A stretch of DNA of 64,000 nucleotides from Prochlorococcus sp. AG-363-C02 (GCA_003278345.1 QCFH01000005.1:1-64000); one strand, 5' to 3'. Shown: positions 17,468 to 27,933, counted from the stretch's first letter. Made by a program: numbers and translations. Notes: generated by a model from the letters alone, not told the origin.

Positions 17468-19255
17468 GTGAGTAATAAGAAAAAGAAGCAGGTATCATTA
17501 ACAAATCAAAGCAATATTTTGATACTTTTTATTATTTTATTATTTTCTTTTATTTCCGGAAGATTATTTTGGCTGCAAATAATTAATGGTCAGTATTATA
17601 GAAAGCTTTCGGACGGTAATCGTATACGCTTAATATCTACTCCTCCAATAAGAGGAAAGATATTGGATACCAATGGAGTTTTATTAGCATCTAATAAACT
17701 TAGGTTTTCTTTAATTATTCAACCTCACCTAGTAGATGAATATAGATGGAAAGTATTATCAGCAAATTTGTCTAATTTACTGAACATTAATCGTAATAAT
17801 CTAGAAAGCAAATATAAAAAAGGACTTCAAAATAATGATTTTAGTATCATTTTGATTCCTGAGATGTCTCAAGAAGAAGTATTACGTTTTAGAGAGCAGG
17901 AAGCTCGTTTTAAGGGTTTGCAAATACAGGTTGCATCAATTCGTACTTACCCTCATCAAAAGGTTGCTGCTCATATTCTTGGTTATATTCAAGCAATTAA
18001 TAATCAAGAATATAAAAAACTTTCAGACAAAGGATATAAAATACAGGATGTTATTGGAAGAAGTGGATTAGAAGCCACTTTTGAAGAGCATTTAAGAGGT
18101 AAGTGGGGAGGAGAAATGTTGGAAGTTGATTCTGTAGGTAATATTCAACGCAGTCTAGGTTTTAAATCACCAGAAGCAGGTAATGATTTGCGATTAACAA
18201 TAGATTTTGAATTACAAAAGGCCGCTGAAGAAGCTCTTTCTGATAAAAAGGCAGGTGCCATAGTTGTATTAGATCCGCATACAGGAGCTATTAAAGCTAT
18301 GGCTAGTCAGCCAAGTTTTGATCCTAATTTCTTTACACAATCAATTACTACTCAAAGTGAATATGAAAAGATATTTTTGTCACCGACTACCCCATTATTA
18401 AGTCGTGCATTAAATGCTTATGACCCAGGAAGTACATGGAAAATTGTCACTGCAATGGCTGGTATGGAGAGCGGTCAATTTAAATCAGATGTTTTATTAA
18501 AGACTGCTCCATGTATTCAATATGGAGCACATTGCTTCCCTGAACATAATCGCAAAGGATGGGGAATAATTGGTTACGAAGATGCATTTAGAGTTTCTAG
18601 TAATACTTTTTTTTATCAAATTGGGGTTGAGGTTGGTATTAGAGAATTACATGCAACAGCACTTAAATTAGGATTTAATACTCGTACTGGTATTGAGTTG
18701 TCCAATGAAGAAAGTAGTGGATTTGTTGCTACTCAAAAATGGGCTGATCGAGGAAGAGGTTGGGGTTTGCCAGGTTCAACTCCTTGGCTTCCAGAGGATA
18801 TTGCAAGCGCTTCAATAGGACAAGCTGTTGTACAAGTGACACCTTTACAACTAGCCAGAGCTTATGCTGTTTTCGCAAACGGAGGTTATCTAATTACTCC
18901 TCATTTAGTTGAAGGAGATATTGATTGGCTTGATTCTCAATATCGAGAAAAAGTAGATATTACTCAGAATACTTATGATACAATCAGGAGAGGTCTTCGA
19001 AAAGTTGTTGAATCTGGTACTGGTAGAGATTTAGAGTTAAATTCACTTACATTGCCTCCTGTTGCAGGTAAGACAGGAACAGCTGAAGATAGTAGTGGAG
19101 GAGATGATCATGCTTGGTTTGTATGCTTTACCCCTTACGATTCAAGTGATATTGTGATAGTTGCTTTTGCACAAAATACTCCTGGAGGAGGTTCTGTGCA
19201 TGCAATTCCGATGGCACAAGATATTCTTAACATATGGCATAAAAGATCTCTTTAA
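17468..19255 (+). CDS. mrdA: Penicillin-binding protein 2 (peptidoglycan transpeptidase)
   Basis: Class B PBP that cross-links peptidoglycan during elongation, normally with RodA and MreB. The protein is 595 residues starting at GTG (MSNKKKKQ). A basic cytoplasmic tail and one transmembrane helix (ILILFIILLFSFISG) are followed by the PBP dimerisation domain with RGKILDTNGVLLASN. The transpeptidase motifs are all present: SxxK in DPGSTWKIVTAM, SxN in RVSSNTFFYQ and KTG in AGKTGTAEDSSGG. It ends its plus-strand run, and a minus-strand flavin reductase follows. Confidence 0.93.
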   Translation: MSNKKKKQVSLTNQSNILILFIILLFSFISGRLFWLQIINGQYYRKLSDGNRIRLISTPPIRGKILDTNGVLLASNKLRFSLIIQPHLVDEYRWKVLSANLSNLLNINRNNLESKYKKGLQNNDFSIILIPEMSQEEVLRFREQEARFKGLQIQVASIRTYPHQKVAAHILGYIQAINNQEYKKLSDKGYKIQDVIGRSGLEATFEEHLRGKWGGEMLEVDSVGNIQRSLGFKSPEAGNDLRLTIDFELQKAAEEALSDKKAGAIVVLDPHTGAIKAMASQPSFDPNFFTQSITTQSEYEKIFLSPTTPLLSRALNAYDPGSTWKIVTAMAGMESGQFKSDVLLKTAPCIQYGAHCFPEHNRKGWGIIGYEDAFRVSSNTFFYQIGVEVGIRELHATALKLGFNTRTGIELSNEESSGFVATQKWADRGRGWGLPGSTPWLPEDIASASIGQAVVQVTPLQLARAYAVFANGGYLITPHLVEGDIDWLDSQYREKVDITQNTYDTIRRGLRKVVESGTGRDLELNSLTLPPVAGKTGTAEDSSGGDDHAWFVCFTPYDSSDIVIVAFAQNTPGGGSVHAIPMAQDILNIWHKRSL

Positions 19256-19345
19256 AATTATTGAATTAGGGCTATATATTGTAAATACTAAGAAAATATT
19301 TTTCCCTGTATAAATTATCTATACTCTTAATCAATTTGACTTGTT

Positions 19346-19870
19346 TTAAAGAATTAAAGGTTGCATTTGAATTAATCTTTTTAAAATATCTGTTATGGAT
19401 TCGTCTTTTGCTGGGTTTTTATTGTTGCTTGCCAAATGACGTCCTACAACTTGAGCGCCTAAGTGAGTAAGTTGTATGCGAAGTGATATCAGTAACTCCA
19501 TACAACCACCTCCTGAAAAACTAGCAATTGCAATGGGACGTCCGTTAAATAGGCTTCGAAAATTGTTATCTCTTACAGAAAGCCAAGCAATAGCATTTGT
19601 TAGTACAGGTGGAATTGAACCGTTGTATTCAGGAGAACAAATTACCCAATAAGGATTTGAGAGCATTTTATCTTCCAGAGATTTTATTTCGGATGGAATA
19701 CCCAATTTAGAATGGTTTTGTGGACTATAAAGTGCTAGATCAAGGCATGTAAGGTCTATTAATTCAGGATTAGTATTCATCTCTTTAGCTAAAGATAAAA
19801 AGCGTTTTCCTAGTTTTAAGTTCTCGCCGTTACTGGCTGTGATAATGAGCAGTTTTTTTTCAGAATTCAT
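19346..19870 (-). CDS. NADPH-dependent FMN reductase family protein
   Basis: 174-residue flavodoxin-like protein. The N-terminal LLIITASNGENLKLGKRF corresponds to the phosphate-binding loop. WVICSPEYNGSIPPVLTNAIAWLS is the hallmark SPEYNGSxPxxLKNAIDW-type motif of the FMN_red/chromate reductase family, and IASFSGGGCMELL follows. It probably reduces quinones, flavins or metals with NAD(P)H. It sits 47 bases downstream of flv1 on the same strand, so it may belong to the flavodiiron transcription unit and could share a redox role; that link is inference. Confidence 0.87.
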   Translation of the reverse strand: MNSEKKLLIITASNGENLKLGKRFLSLAKEMNTNPELIDLTCLDLALYSPQNHSKLGIPSEIKSLEDKMLSNPYWVICSPEYNGSIPPVLTNAIAWLSVRDNNFRSLFNGRPIAIASFSGGGCMELLISLRIQLTHLGAQVVGRHLASNNKNPAKDESITDILKRLIQMQPLIL

Positions 19871-19917
19871 TAGATGCTTTAAATAGACTATTTACTTCTT
19901 TCTATCAGATCTTGTGT

Positions 19918-21762
19918 CTAATAAGTGGCTCCAGTGCGACGATGATGTACAGCTGTAATTCCATTTTGGTTTAGAACTTTTCCATGTAATATTTCTGCAT
20001 AAATAAGCCAATGATCACCACACTCCATTCGTTGCTTGACGCAACCTTCTATCCATGCCAATGCCTCTGGAAGGATTGGCTGCTTTCCTGGACTACTTAA
20101 CAGGTCAAGTCCTGACAATCGATTGGAACCAGGTGTAAAAGGCTGAAGAAATTGTTTTAATAGTTTTTGGTAATTATTTTCATCAAGGATATTTAGTGCA
20201 AACATATCATCTGTATGGAGAAGAGCTTCTACTGCTCTGTCTTTAGCGACAGCGACTGTAATACCTGGTGGGGAGAAGCTTGCTTGGCTGATCCAACTTG
20301 CAATCATCGCACTATTTATTGTATCTTCTTCCTCACCTTTTTGAGCTGTTAATACCGATAATGAGCCTATTACTTTACCAAGTGCTAGTAATGCAGGATC
20401 ACTTTTGGTAGTACTTATACCGCCAGATAGTTGTCGTTGCTGACGTTTCTCTTCTTTGATCAATTTTCTTGCAAACATAACACCTGTTTCTTCAATCATT
20501 TTCAAACTCTGTGCATTTGGACTGAATTTGATTTTTATTGGATTGAAAGCAAATTCAAAACCTCCATCGTGTAATTTACTTTCTAATAAATCTACGGCTT
20601 CACCACTCCAGCCATAGCTTCCAAAAATACCTACTGGTTTATTTCTATCTCCTTCAGCTAGTAGGGTTCCCAAGGCCGAAATAATAGGTGTTGGTGCATG
20701 ACCTCCAAGAGTGGGAGAGCCAATAAGGTACGCGTTTGCTTCTTTTATACTTTCTACTAATTCACTTGCTTTTGCAAACTCACAGTTTAAACTTTTTACC
20801 TGAACGCCTGTTGAATTAATACCTTTAGCAAGAGTATCTGCAATTGATGCAGTATTACCATAGGCACTTGCAAATAATAGAACTATTTTTATGGAAGCTT
20901 TTGTTTGTTGATCTCCCCATCTCTGATAGTCATTTAAAAGACTACGCCAGCTTGTTTCAATGGCTGGTCCATGACATGGTGCAATAGCAGATATATTGAG
21001 TAGCTCTAATTTCTCAACAATTCTATTAATTTGATTAACCATTGGTCTCATCAGGCAATCAAAATAATGTCTTCGTTCTTCATCTGTACTTGCTCTATTT
21101 GACTCTGCCCACTCTTCGGTACAAATATGACCACCAAATAATTTGTCACTCATGAGCAAACCTGTTTTTTCTTCAAAAGTTATTAGTCCACCTGGCCATC
21201 TAGCTGTTGGTGCTGGTATTAACTTTAATTCGTAGTCATTCTGGATAGATATAGTTTCTTCTTGCTTAACTAAAGTTAATTGTGGTATGGGTAGAATTCT
21301 TGAATTCTGCTTGTTAATAATATTTTTTTGTGATGGTTTTGTTTGATTCCATAATTCTTTGAGAAGAATTCCTGCTGGATTTGAGCAAATAATGCGAACT
21401 TGGGAAAATTCTATAGCAATTTCGCGAAGTAATTTAACTCGATTTGGATTAACATGCCCTATTATTATGACTAACTCTTCTGATTTATCGGAGATAATTT
21501 TTTTTAATTCAGGAATAAATACTTCTTGAAAATTGGCTCCAGGTGGATTAATCAAAATTGTTTTTCTATTTAGTAAAGACTTATTTTCTCGATAAAAAAG
21601 AAATGCGTTAGATGTAGTTCCTTTTCCTAAAGAGTACTCGATTTCAAATCTTAATTTTTTTGGGCTTAGCCCTCGGAGGCAGGAGAATCCATTATCAATG
21701 GGTAAATGAATAATACTTTTCATATTATTGGATGAATTTATAAGATTATTTTGAGTAGACAT
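19918..21762 (-). CDS. flv1: Flavodiiron protein, Flv1-type (non-canonical diiron site)
   Basis: 614 residues with the cyanobacterial three-domain layout: metallo-beta-lactamase-like domain (about 1-270), flavodoxin domain (LFASAYGNTASIADTLAKG near 300) and a C-terminal flavin-reductase domain (SFSPPGITVAVAKDR). Where canonical flavodiiron proteins have HxExDH, this one reads IIGHVNPNRVKLL, so several iron ligands are missing, which is typical of Flv1. Flv1 works as a heteromer with Flv3 in reducing O2 to water with electrons from photosystem I, protecting it under fluctuating light. The start overlaps the flv3 stop as TAATG, indicating translational coupling. Confidence 0.9.
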   Translation of the reverse strand: MSTQNNLINSSNNMKSIIHLPIDNGFSCLRGLSPKKLRFEIEYSLGKGTTSNAFLFYRENKSLLNRKTILINPPGANFQEVFIPELKKIISDKSEELVIIIGHVNPNRVKLLREIAIEFSQVRIICSNPAGILLKELWNQTKPSQKNIINKQNSRILPIPQLTLVKQEETISIQNDYELKLIPAPTARWPGGLITFEEKTGLLMSDKLFGGHICTEEWAESNRASTDEERRHYFDCLMRPMVNQINRIVEKLELLNISAIAPCHGPAIETSWRSLLNDYQRWGDQQTKASIKIVLLFASAYGNTASIADTLAKGINSTGVQVKSLNCEFAKASELVESIKEANAYLIGSPTLGGHAPTPIISALGTLLAEGDRNKPVGIFGSYGWSGEAVDLLESKLHDGGFEFAFNPIKIKFSPNAQSLKMIEETGVMFARKLIKEEKRQQRQLSGGISTTKSDPALLALGKVIGSLSVLTAQKGEEEDTINSAMIASWISQASFSPPGITVAVAKDRAVEALLHTDDMFALNILDENNYQKLLKQFLQPFTPGSNRLSGLDLLSSPGKQPILPEALAWIEGCVKQRMECGDHWLIYAEILHGKVLNQNGITAVHHRRTGATY

Positions 21763-23534
21763 TAATAAGAAGTACCAACTTTGCGATGATGAACAGCTGT
21801 TTTAGCATTTATATTTGAAATGTTTCCATGTTCAACTAATGCATATGTTATCCAGTGATCAGTAGTTTCAAGCCGTTTGTCTACAACGCAATCAAGATAT
21901 GCAAGAGCATCAACCAATACTGGACCACCTTTTGCGGCCTCTTCAATTAAATCAATACCTTTGAATCTATCAGCACCTGGAGGAAAACGTTTGAGAAATT
22001 GTCTAAATAATTTCTGATATTTATCTTCTTCCAGTACATTTAATACAAAACGATCACCTACTTGCATTAAGGATTCAATAGCTCGATCTTTGGCTACTGC
22101 AATTGTTAATCCAGGAGGATTGAAACTTGCTTGGCTAACCCAACTTGCTATCATTGCACCTTGCCTTTTTTCATTATCTTTTCCTTGGCTTGCGGTAACT
22201 ACATATAGGCCTCCACTAATACGACCCATTGCTTTCATTAGGTCTCCATCAAAGCTTTTTATAGTTGCAATATTTTTTTTTCGATTTAATAGTTGACCTA
22301 GATCTGCCCCTGCTTCTTCAAATTGTTGAAATATCTTGGCGTCAGGTGATTTTTTAACTCTTAGTGGAGAAAACCCTTCTTTCTGTCCAAGACTTCTCAA
22401 CTGATTGGCAATCACATCAATTGGCTCGTCATTTGTGCCATAACTTTCATATATTCCTATCCATTGTTTAGGTTTTAATGCAGCTAGTAAGGTGCCTATT
22501 GAGCTTTGTAATTCTGTATCTGGATTATTTTGCCAGCTGGGAACAACTACTGCATTGGCTTCTCCAATAAGAGATGTCAGTTCTTGAGCATCAGTTGCTC
22601 TTATGTCCACAAGTTGCACCTGTGCATCTGCTTTGTTTATACCTAATGCAATTGCTTGACTTAGGCGATCACAAAATCCATATTGGCTTATATAGCAAAC
22701 GGCTGCATATTCCTCTCCCTTGCTTCTTTGAGTACTCCAATTGGCATAATTATCTAACCAGTATTCTATGTTTTGACTTAAAAGTGGACCATGGCCAACA
22801 GCTATTGTTTCTATTTTTGGAAATTTCTTTATGCGTTTTAGTGCTTGCAGGACGCTTCTTGCATTTGGACCCATCAAGCAATCATAGTAGTATCGAAAAT
22901 CTGCTGCAATTTTTTCTGGTTCAATATCGAATAACGCATTTGTACAGTAATGTAGTCCAAATGCATCACATGTATATAGAATTTTTGTTCCATGATCAAA
23001 AGAAAAAATTGTATCTGGCCAATGAAGATTTGGTGCACTTAAAAATTCAATTTTGTGCTCAATTCTATTAGATGAATTCACACCTAAATTGAGTTCAGAA
23101 CCTGTTTTTATAGCTGTTGATTTAAAAGGCCTATGCACTTGACTCTCTAAAAACTGAATAGCAACTTTTGAGGCGACAATCTCAATGTTATTGTTTAGGT
23201 CAAGAAGATTACTAATTAATCCTGAATGATCCGGCTCTGTATGACTTACAATTAAATAATCAATTTTTTTCGGGTCTACTTGCTCTATTAAAAGATTGAA
23301 CCAAATATCTCGAAACTTTTCATGACTAGTATCAATTAATGCTGTTTTTTCGCCTTTAATAATAAAACTGTTATACGTAGTTCCGTTACGTAACCCAAAC
23401 TCTATATCAAAACGACTACGTTCCCAATCAAGTGAGCGAATTGTTGTTGTATTTTCAGCAATCTTTTCGCATTGCAAAGATAGTTTCGGTATGTTTGATT
23501 TTTGATGCGTGACGTTTTCTGAGTCAATGGTCAT
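21762..23534 (-). CDS. flv3: Flavodiiron protein, Flv3-type (canonical diiron site)
   Basis: 590 residues with the same three domains as its neighbour: beta-lactamase-like, flavodoxin (CYISQYGFCDRLSQAIALG) and flavin reductase (SFNPPGLTIAVAKDR). The diiron ligand motif is intact (VSHTEPDHSGLISN), and later ligand positions CDAFGLHY and VGHGPLLS are present, matching Flv3. It is upstream of flv1 and joined to it by a TAATG overlap. Partner roles are known for the Flv1/Flv3 family; assignment of which copy is which rests on the ligand pattern. Confidence 0.92.
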   Translation of the reverse strand: MTIDSENVTHQKSNIPKLSLQCEKIAENTTTIRSLDWERSRFDIEFGLRNGTTYNSFIIKGEKTALIDTSHEKFRDIWFNLLIEQVDPKKIDYLIVSHTEPDHSGLISNLLDLNNNIEIVASKVAIQFLESQVHRPFKSTAIKTGSELNLGVNSSNRIEHKIEFLSAPNLHWPDTIFSFDHGTKILYTCDAFGLHYCTNALFDIEPEKIAADFRYYYDCLMGPNARSVLQALKRIKKFPKIETIAVGHGPLLSQNIEYWLDNYANWSTQRSKGEEYAAVCYISQYGFCDRLSQAIALGINKADAQVQLVDIRATDAQELTSLIGEANAVVVPSWQNNPDTELQSSIGTLLAALKPKQWIGIYESYGTNDEPIDVIANQLRSLGQKEGFSPLRVKKSPDAKIFQQFEEAGADLGQLLNRKKNIATIKSFDGDLMKAMGRISGGLYVVTASQGKDNEKRQGAMIASWVSQASFNPPGLTIAVAKDRAIESLMQVGDRFVLNVLEEDKYQKLFRQFLKRFPPGADRFKGIDLIEEAAKGGPVLVDALAYLDCVVDKRLETTDHWITYALVEHGNISNINAKTAVHHRKVGTSY

Positions 23535-23655
23535 TGATTCTATCTTTCATCCTAATCATTTTATTCTGCTCTCTTGTGAATTCGTGGCTTTTATTGATGA
23601 AAGAAATTATTTTTTATGAATGACTTTACTTATATATAACAACATTAAGAGGACA

Positions 23656-24546
23656 TCAATGCATATTAGTTGTTGGGTTTTTTATCGACATTGCTTGAAG
23701 CATTGCTTTCTCTCCTTGGATTTGACTGTGTGAAATTAAATTTTTAATAAATGTTTTTTGTGATTCAGGAAATTTTGGATCTTTTGCTAATGGTAATTCA
23801 CCTGCTATAGATGGGCCAGTTGTTTCTTCAGGAGAAGTCGTTATTACAACTAGATCATCATCTAAGTTGTACTTGTAGGACCACCAATGATCTGGATTAC
23901 TCATAATGGAATTCCCTATAAATTCATTAGTAATTTTGTGCAATGTGTGAGTGTGCCGTTTAACTTTCTCGAAATTCTTTTTATGGCCATGGATCCTTTT
24001 TTGAGCTAAATCTGATAATAATTTATTTTTATCTCTACCACGTAACCGAAAAAGAATAAAAGGATCTTCTTTGAATTGCTCTCCCATCAAGAAATAAATT
24101 GCACTTACATGTTTGCAGGGATTGGCTTTATCTGGACATGTACATTCGCTCTTTATTTCTTGAAGATTGAAAGGAAATAGCCTTTTTCCAGTGGATGCAA
24201 AGGCTTTTTCTATATCATTTGGCATTACTCCAGCTAATAATTGTGCTGACCATTTTGCCTTTTGTGCTAAAGCATCTATAACATATGACCAGTCTTCATC
24301 ATCAAGAACGTCTAGCCACAGTTTTATTTTATATGGTTCTTTTTCTGTTCCTTGAACCCTTGCATGAATTCTTCTACCTTCAAACCGTATCGACAACACA
24401 TTGCCTTGTCTAGCATAATTCCAAGCTCGTTCTAGGCGTTTTTTATATCTATAAGAATTAATTAATTCCATCCATTGTTGAACCCACCATGATTGTTCTC
24501 CAAGTCCTTCTGTTCCTATAGCTGTTGTAATTTCTTGATTAGTCAT
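23656..24546 (-). CDS. SWIM zinc-finger protein, partner of SNF2 helicase
   Basis: 296 residues. The SWIM zinc motif CxCx(n)CxH is explicit in ECTCPDKANPCKHVSAIYFL, about residue 140. The N-terminal half has WWVQQWMELINSYRYKKRLERAW and a beta-rich region with GRRIHARVQGTEKEPYKI. The gene follows the SNF2 gene with only a 5-base gap on the same strand. This recurrent bacterial pairing suggests that the two act together on DNA or nucleoprotein. No biochemical role is established that I can name; DNA binding is inferred from the finger. Confidence 0.88.
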   Translation of the reverse strand: MTNQEITTAIGTEGLGEQSWWVQQWMELINSYRYKKRLERAWNYARQGNVLSIRFEGRRIHARVQGTEKEPYKIKLWLDVLDDEDWSYVIDALAQKAKWSAQLLAGVMPNDIEKAFASTGKRLFPFNLQEIKSECTCPDKANPCKHVSAIYFLMGEQFKEDPFILFRLRGRDKNKLLSDLAQKRIHGHKKNFEKVKRHTHTLHKITNEFIGNSIMSNPDHWWSYKYNLDDDLVVITTSPEETTGPSIAGELPLAKDPKFPESQKTFIKNLISHSQIQGEKAMLQAMSIKNPTTNMH

Positions 24547-24551
24547 TGGCT

Positions 24552-27500
24552 TTAAAATTCAGAATCATGGGTATCTAAGGTAACTAATTTGCTTAGATCA
24601 TCTATATTGAGAGAACTTAACCAAGTTTCTCCTGATCCAACAATATCTTCAGCAAGTTGAGACTTTTCAATAATCATTTGATGAATTTTCTCTTCGATTG
24701 AACCTTTGCTAATGAATTTATGGACAATAACACTTTTAGTTTGTCCAATTCGATATGCACGGTCAGTGGCTTGGTTCTCCACTGCGGGATTCCACCATCT
24801 ATCAATATGGAAGACATGGTTTGCACGTGTTAGATTAAGACCTAAACCGCCTGCTTTTAAGGAAAGTAGAAATAGTTTTGGCCCTCTTGGGTCTTCCTGA
24901 AATCTATCTATCATAGCTTGCCTATTTTTTTTTGATGTACCTCCATGTAGGAACAAAACGTCTGATTTATACTTTCTTTCTAAGTATTCCTGAAGTAAAT
25001 ATCCCCATTCAGAAAATTGTGTAAAGAGTAAAGCGCGGTCATTGGATTCCCAAATTTCATCAAGTATTTCTTCAAGTCTTTGAAGCTTTGTGGAACGCTT
25101 AAAAAAATCTAAGCTACTAGTTTTTTCTTTTAATGCAAGTGCTGGATGATTACAAATTTGTTTTAGACGTGTAAGAAGACCAAGCGTTTTACTATTTCTT
25201 AGATTAGGAGATGTTGCTTTTATTTCATGAAGACTCTTCTCCACTATTTTGTTATATAGTTCTTCTTGTTCTTTATTTAGTTTGATCCATTCAAGAATTT
25301 CGATTTTTTTTGGTAAATCTGAAATGATTGATTTATCTGTTTTAATTCTTCTAAGAATAAAAGGATTTACACGTATTTTGAGATCTTTGAAAGATGAGAT
25401 ATCTCCATAATGTTCAATGGGTAGCTTGTATCTTTGATTAAAAAAGTTTTCTGCTCCTAAAACTTTTGGATTGAGGAAATTCATCATTGCCCAAAGTTCA
25501 CTAACACGATTTTCTATTGGGGTTCCTGTTAAAGCAATTCGTAAAGGGCTATTTTTTAGGCTTTGACTTATATCTCTAATGGCTATACTTTGTTTTGATT
25601 TGGGATTTTTTATAGTTTGTGCTTCATCTATAATAATTCCCTGCCAATTAATTACTCTAAATAGTCCGATATCTCTATAGACTAATCCATAACTTGTTAA
25701 CAGAATATCTATATTTTTTAGTGATTCTTGAAAATTGTTTTTTTCAGAGCAACGCTTAGGACCATAGTGTTCTAATAACGATAGTGTTGGAGTAAATTTA
25801 GAAGCTTCTCTTTTCCAATTTGTTAGAATAGACGTGGGTGCTATTAATAGCAATGGTCCTGATAGCTCGTTTTGATTTTTTAGATGTTGGATAAAAGCTA
25901 GAAGTTGAATAGTTTTTCCAAGTCCCATGTCATCAGCTAAACATGCTCCTTGGTTGAAACGATTTAGGAATGAAAGCCAGCCAAGACCAAGTTCTTGATA
26001 CGGTCTTAATCGTCCATTAAATTTTTCTGGAGTTGTTATGGCTTCAGGTTTTTTCTGATGATGGTATTTCTCTAAAACATTTTTGAGTCTTGGTCCAGCT
26101 TCAAAATTATGTACAGGTAGTTTCTTCAGTGTATTGCCTTTCGTAGCAGTTAGTTGTAATGCTTCATCAAGACTAAGTTCTGGAGGGTTTGCAAAGAATT
26201 CTTCTGAATGTTTTTGATCGTTAGGACGCAATTCTATCCATGTTCCTTTGTGATTTAAGAGAGGACTTTTTTTGTTTGCTAGTATTGAAAGCTCTTTAAT
26301 TGACAATTTTTTACCTCCTATCATTAATTCCCAAGTCCATTGAAGGCTTTCTCCAAGAAGTGTACCTTTTGAGTTATCTTTAAGTTCAGCTTGAATTGTT
26401 ATACCCAGTCGACTAGCTAATCCTTTGGAAAGACTTTCTGGAAGTATTACGCCAACGCCACAATCTCTGAGTTTTTTTGCTGCGGTTTTAATAAATACAA
26501 ATGCTTCCTGAGGTGTAAGTTTTACTTCTGTAGGTGTTGGACTTTCTAGTCCTTTTTCAAGAATAGGAAAAAGCTTGAGTGTTCTTCCAAGACCTTCAAG
26601 TAGTATTTCACTTGCATCGTGAATTCTTATGTCACGAATTTGAATATCATGTGATTCTGATGCCCAGACTTCCTCTGCGCGAATTTTAATTGCAGGATTC
26701 TCTTCTGATTGTAAAAAGAACTCTAGGCTCCATACTTCGTCATTTTTAATTGGTGCAATTAATTTTAGACATGTTTTTGCAGCTCTAACTTTACTGGATA
26801 GCCCATCCTTCCAAGTTCTTGTTGCTTTTTCTAATCGCTTTGCATCTTCAATAGCTAAATCTAATACTCCATTTGCTGAACCAAGTGCTATTTGCCATTT
26901 AGCTAACAAGGGATCAAGACCATCATTATTAGGTTTAAATTCATTTCTTAGTTGTGCATCTAGAATCTCTGTAAGAATTTCCATAATTTCTATACGATTA
27001 TGCCTAGGTAGACATGATGCAAGTGGATTATTGACGGACCATATTTTTAATTGAGATGAGTCTTTGCCTTTAGGATGTTTCTCTTTGATAGTTGTCCATC
27101 GGACTCCACAATTAATGACTAGCGGCATTCTTTTGACAAATTCTTCTAAACGACTTCTTTCTTTCTCTTGATTTAGTAAAGGAACCCATCGCGCCCTATG
27201 ATCAGATATAACAGAATTAGCTAATTTAACTTCAGGTAGCCATAAACCATGTGCAAGTAGATTAAAACTCCATCGCTGTAGATGTATCCACCATAGAATT
27301 TCTTCACTTAGTTCGGAATCATTATTTGACAATGGTAAGCTAGCAAGCCATTTTGAGGCTTCTAAAGAATTCAATGCAAGCCCTTCTATTTTCCAAGGCC
27401 ACCATTCATAGTTTTTACTAATTGATTCTTCAGCTTGAAGTGGTAAATAAGACCAAAGTTTTTTCTTGGAAAATTGATCATTTTGATTTGTATTAGTTTC

Positions 27501-27746
27501 AAGTGCCTTTGTTGGTAGCGTCAGACATGCAGATTGATCAATTAGCTTTTCAGGTAACAATTGCTTATTACTTAACCAATTTCTTAATTCTTTACTGGTG
27601 AGAGTATAAGGATGAGTCGCAGGTTCGAATTTATTTTGAATTGGAGTTGCTACTTTCCAGCTGTCTGCCCAAAGGAATAAAACTGGGCAGCTGGGATGTG
27701 ACCAATTTTCAATATTTTTTAACCAAGTCGCGTGTAGCAAGCTCAT
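24552..27746 (-). CDS. SNF2-family DNA translocase/helicase
   Basis: About 1064 residues. The N-terminal ~500 residues form the SNF2-associated region found in bacterial SNF2 proteins. The ATPase core follows: Walker A CLADDMGLGKTIQLLAF near residue 620, DEAQ in IIIDEAQTIKNPKS, TGTPIENRVSELW, and the second lobe LLSLKAGGLGLNLTRAN and DRAYRIGQTKSV. All catalytic motifs look intact. The ORF track starts four codons earlier (27758); MSLLHATWLKN is the more plausible N-terminus. It is transcribed with the SWIM gene. Known members remodel or translocate on DNA; the target here is unknown. Confidence 0.93.
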   Translation of the reverse strand: MSLLHATWLKNIENWSHPSCPVLFLWADSWKVATPIQNKFEPATHPYTLTSKELRNWLSNKQLLPEKLIDQSACLTLPTKALETNTNQNDQFSKKKLWSYLPLQAEESISKNYEWWPWKIEGLALNSLEASKWLASLPLSNNDSELSEEILWWIHLQRWSFNLLAHGLWLPEVKLANSVISDHRARWVPLLNQEKERSRLEEFVKRMPLVINCGVRWTTIKEKHPKGKDSSQLKIWSVNNPLASCLPRHNRIEIMEILTEILDAQLRNEFKPNNDGLDPLLAKWQIALGSANGVLDLAIEDAKRLEKATRTWKDGLSSKVRAAKTCLKLIAPIKNDEVWSLEFFLQSEENPAIKIRAEEVWASESHDIQIRDIRIHDASEILLEGLGRTLKLFPILEKGLESPTPTEVKLTPQEAFVFIKTAAKKLRDCGVGVILPESLSKGLASRLGITIQAELKDNSKGTLLGESLQWTWELMIGGKKLSIKELSILANKKSPLLNHKGTWIELRPNDQKHSEEFFANPPELSLDEALQLTATKGNTLKKLPVHNFEAGPRLKNVLEKYHHQKKPEAITTPEKFNGRLRPYQELGLGWLSFLNRFNQGACLADDMGLGKTIQLLAFIQHLKNQNELSGPLLLIAPTSILTNWKREASKFTPTLSLLEHYGPKRCSEKNNFQESLKNIDILLTSYGLVYRDIGLFRVINWQGIIIDEAQTIKNPKSKQSIAIRDISQSLKNSPLRIALTGTPIENRVSELWAMMNFLNPKVLGAENFFNQRYKLPIEHYGDISSFKDLKIRVNPFILRRIKTDKSIISDLPKKIEILEWIKLNKEQEELYNKIVEKSLHEIKATSPNLRNSKTLGLLTRLKQICNHPALALKEKTSSLDFFKRSTKLQRLEEILDEIWESNDRALLFTQFSEWGYLLQEYLERKYKSDVLFLHGGTSKKNRQAMIDRFQEDPRGPKLFLLSLKAGGLGLNLTRANHVFHIDRWWNPAVENQATDRAYRIGQTKSVIVHKFISKGSIEEKIHQMIIEKSQLAEDIVGSGETWLSSLNIDDLSKLVTLDTHDSEF

Positions 27747-27933
27747 AAGATGGATCAATTAAACATCAATTGTTTTTTGATGTTGTTCTTGTAAGCAATA
27801 AAAATAATAATTTTGAGAAATTATACAGCTAATAATGACAGTTAATTAGCTAGATTTTGTGAGAAGCTAAGTATTCTTTAGTTTTCAACTTGCATCATAC
27901 TTGGTGCATTTTCTCCTCAGTTACAAGGTTGTT

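Noticed and set aside
22574-23071. 165-aa plus-strand ORF
   Set aside because: Antisense to flv3, which is complete with intact motifs; the peptide is Leu/His-rich as expected for a shadow frame.
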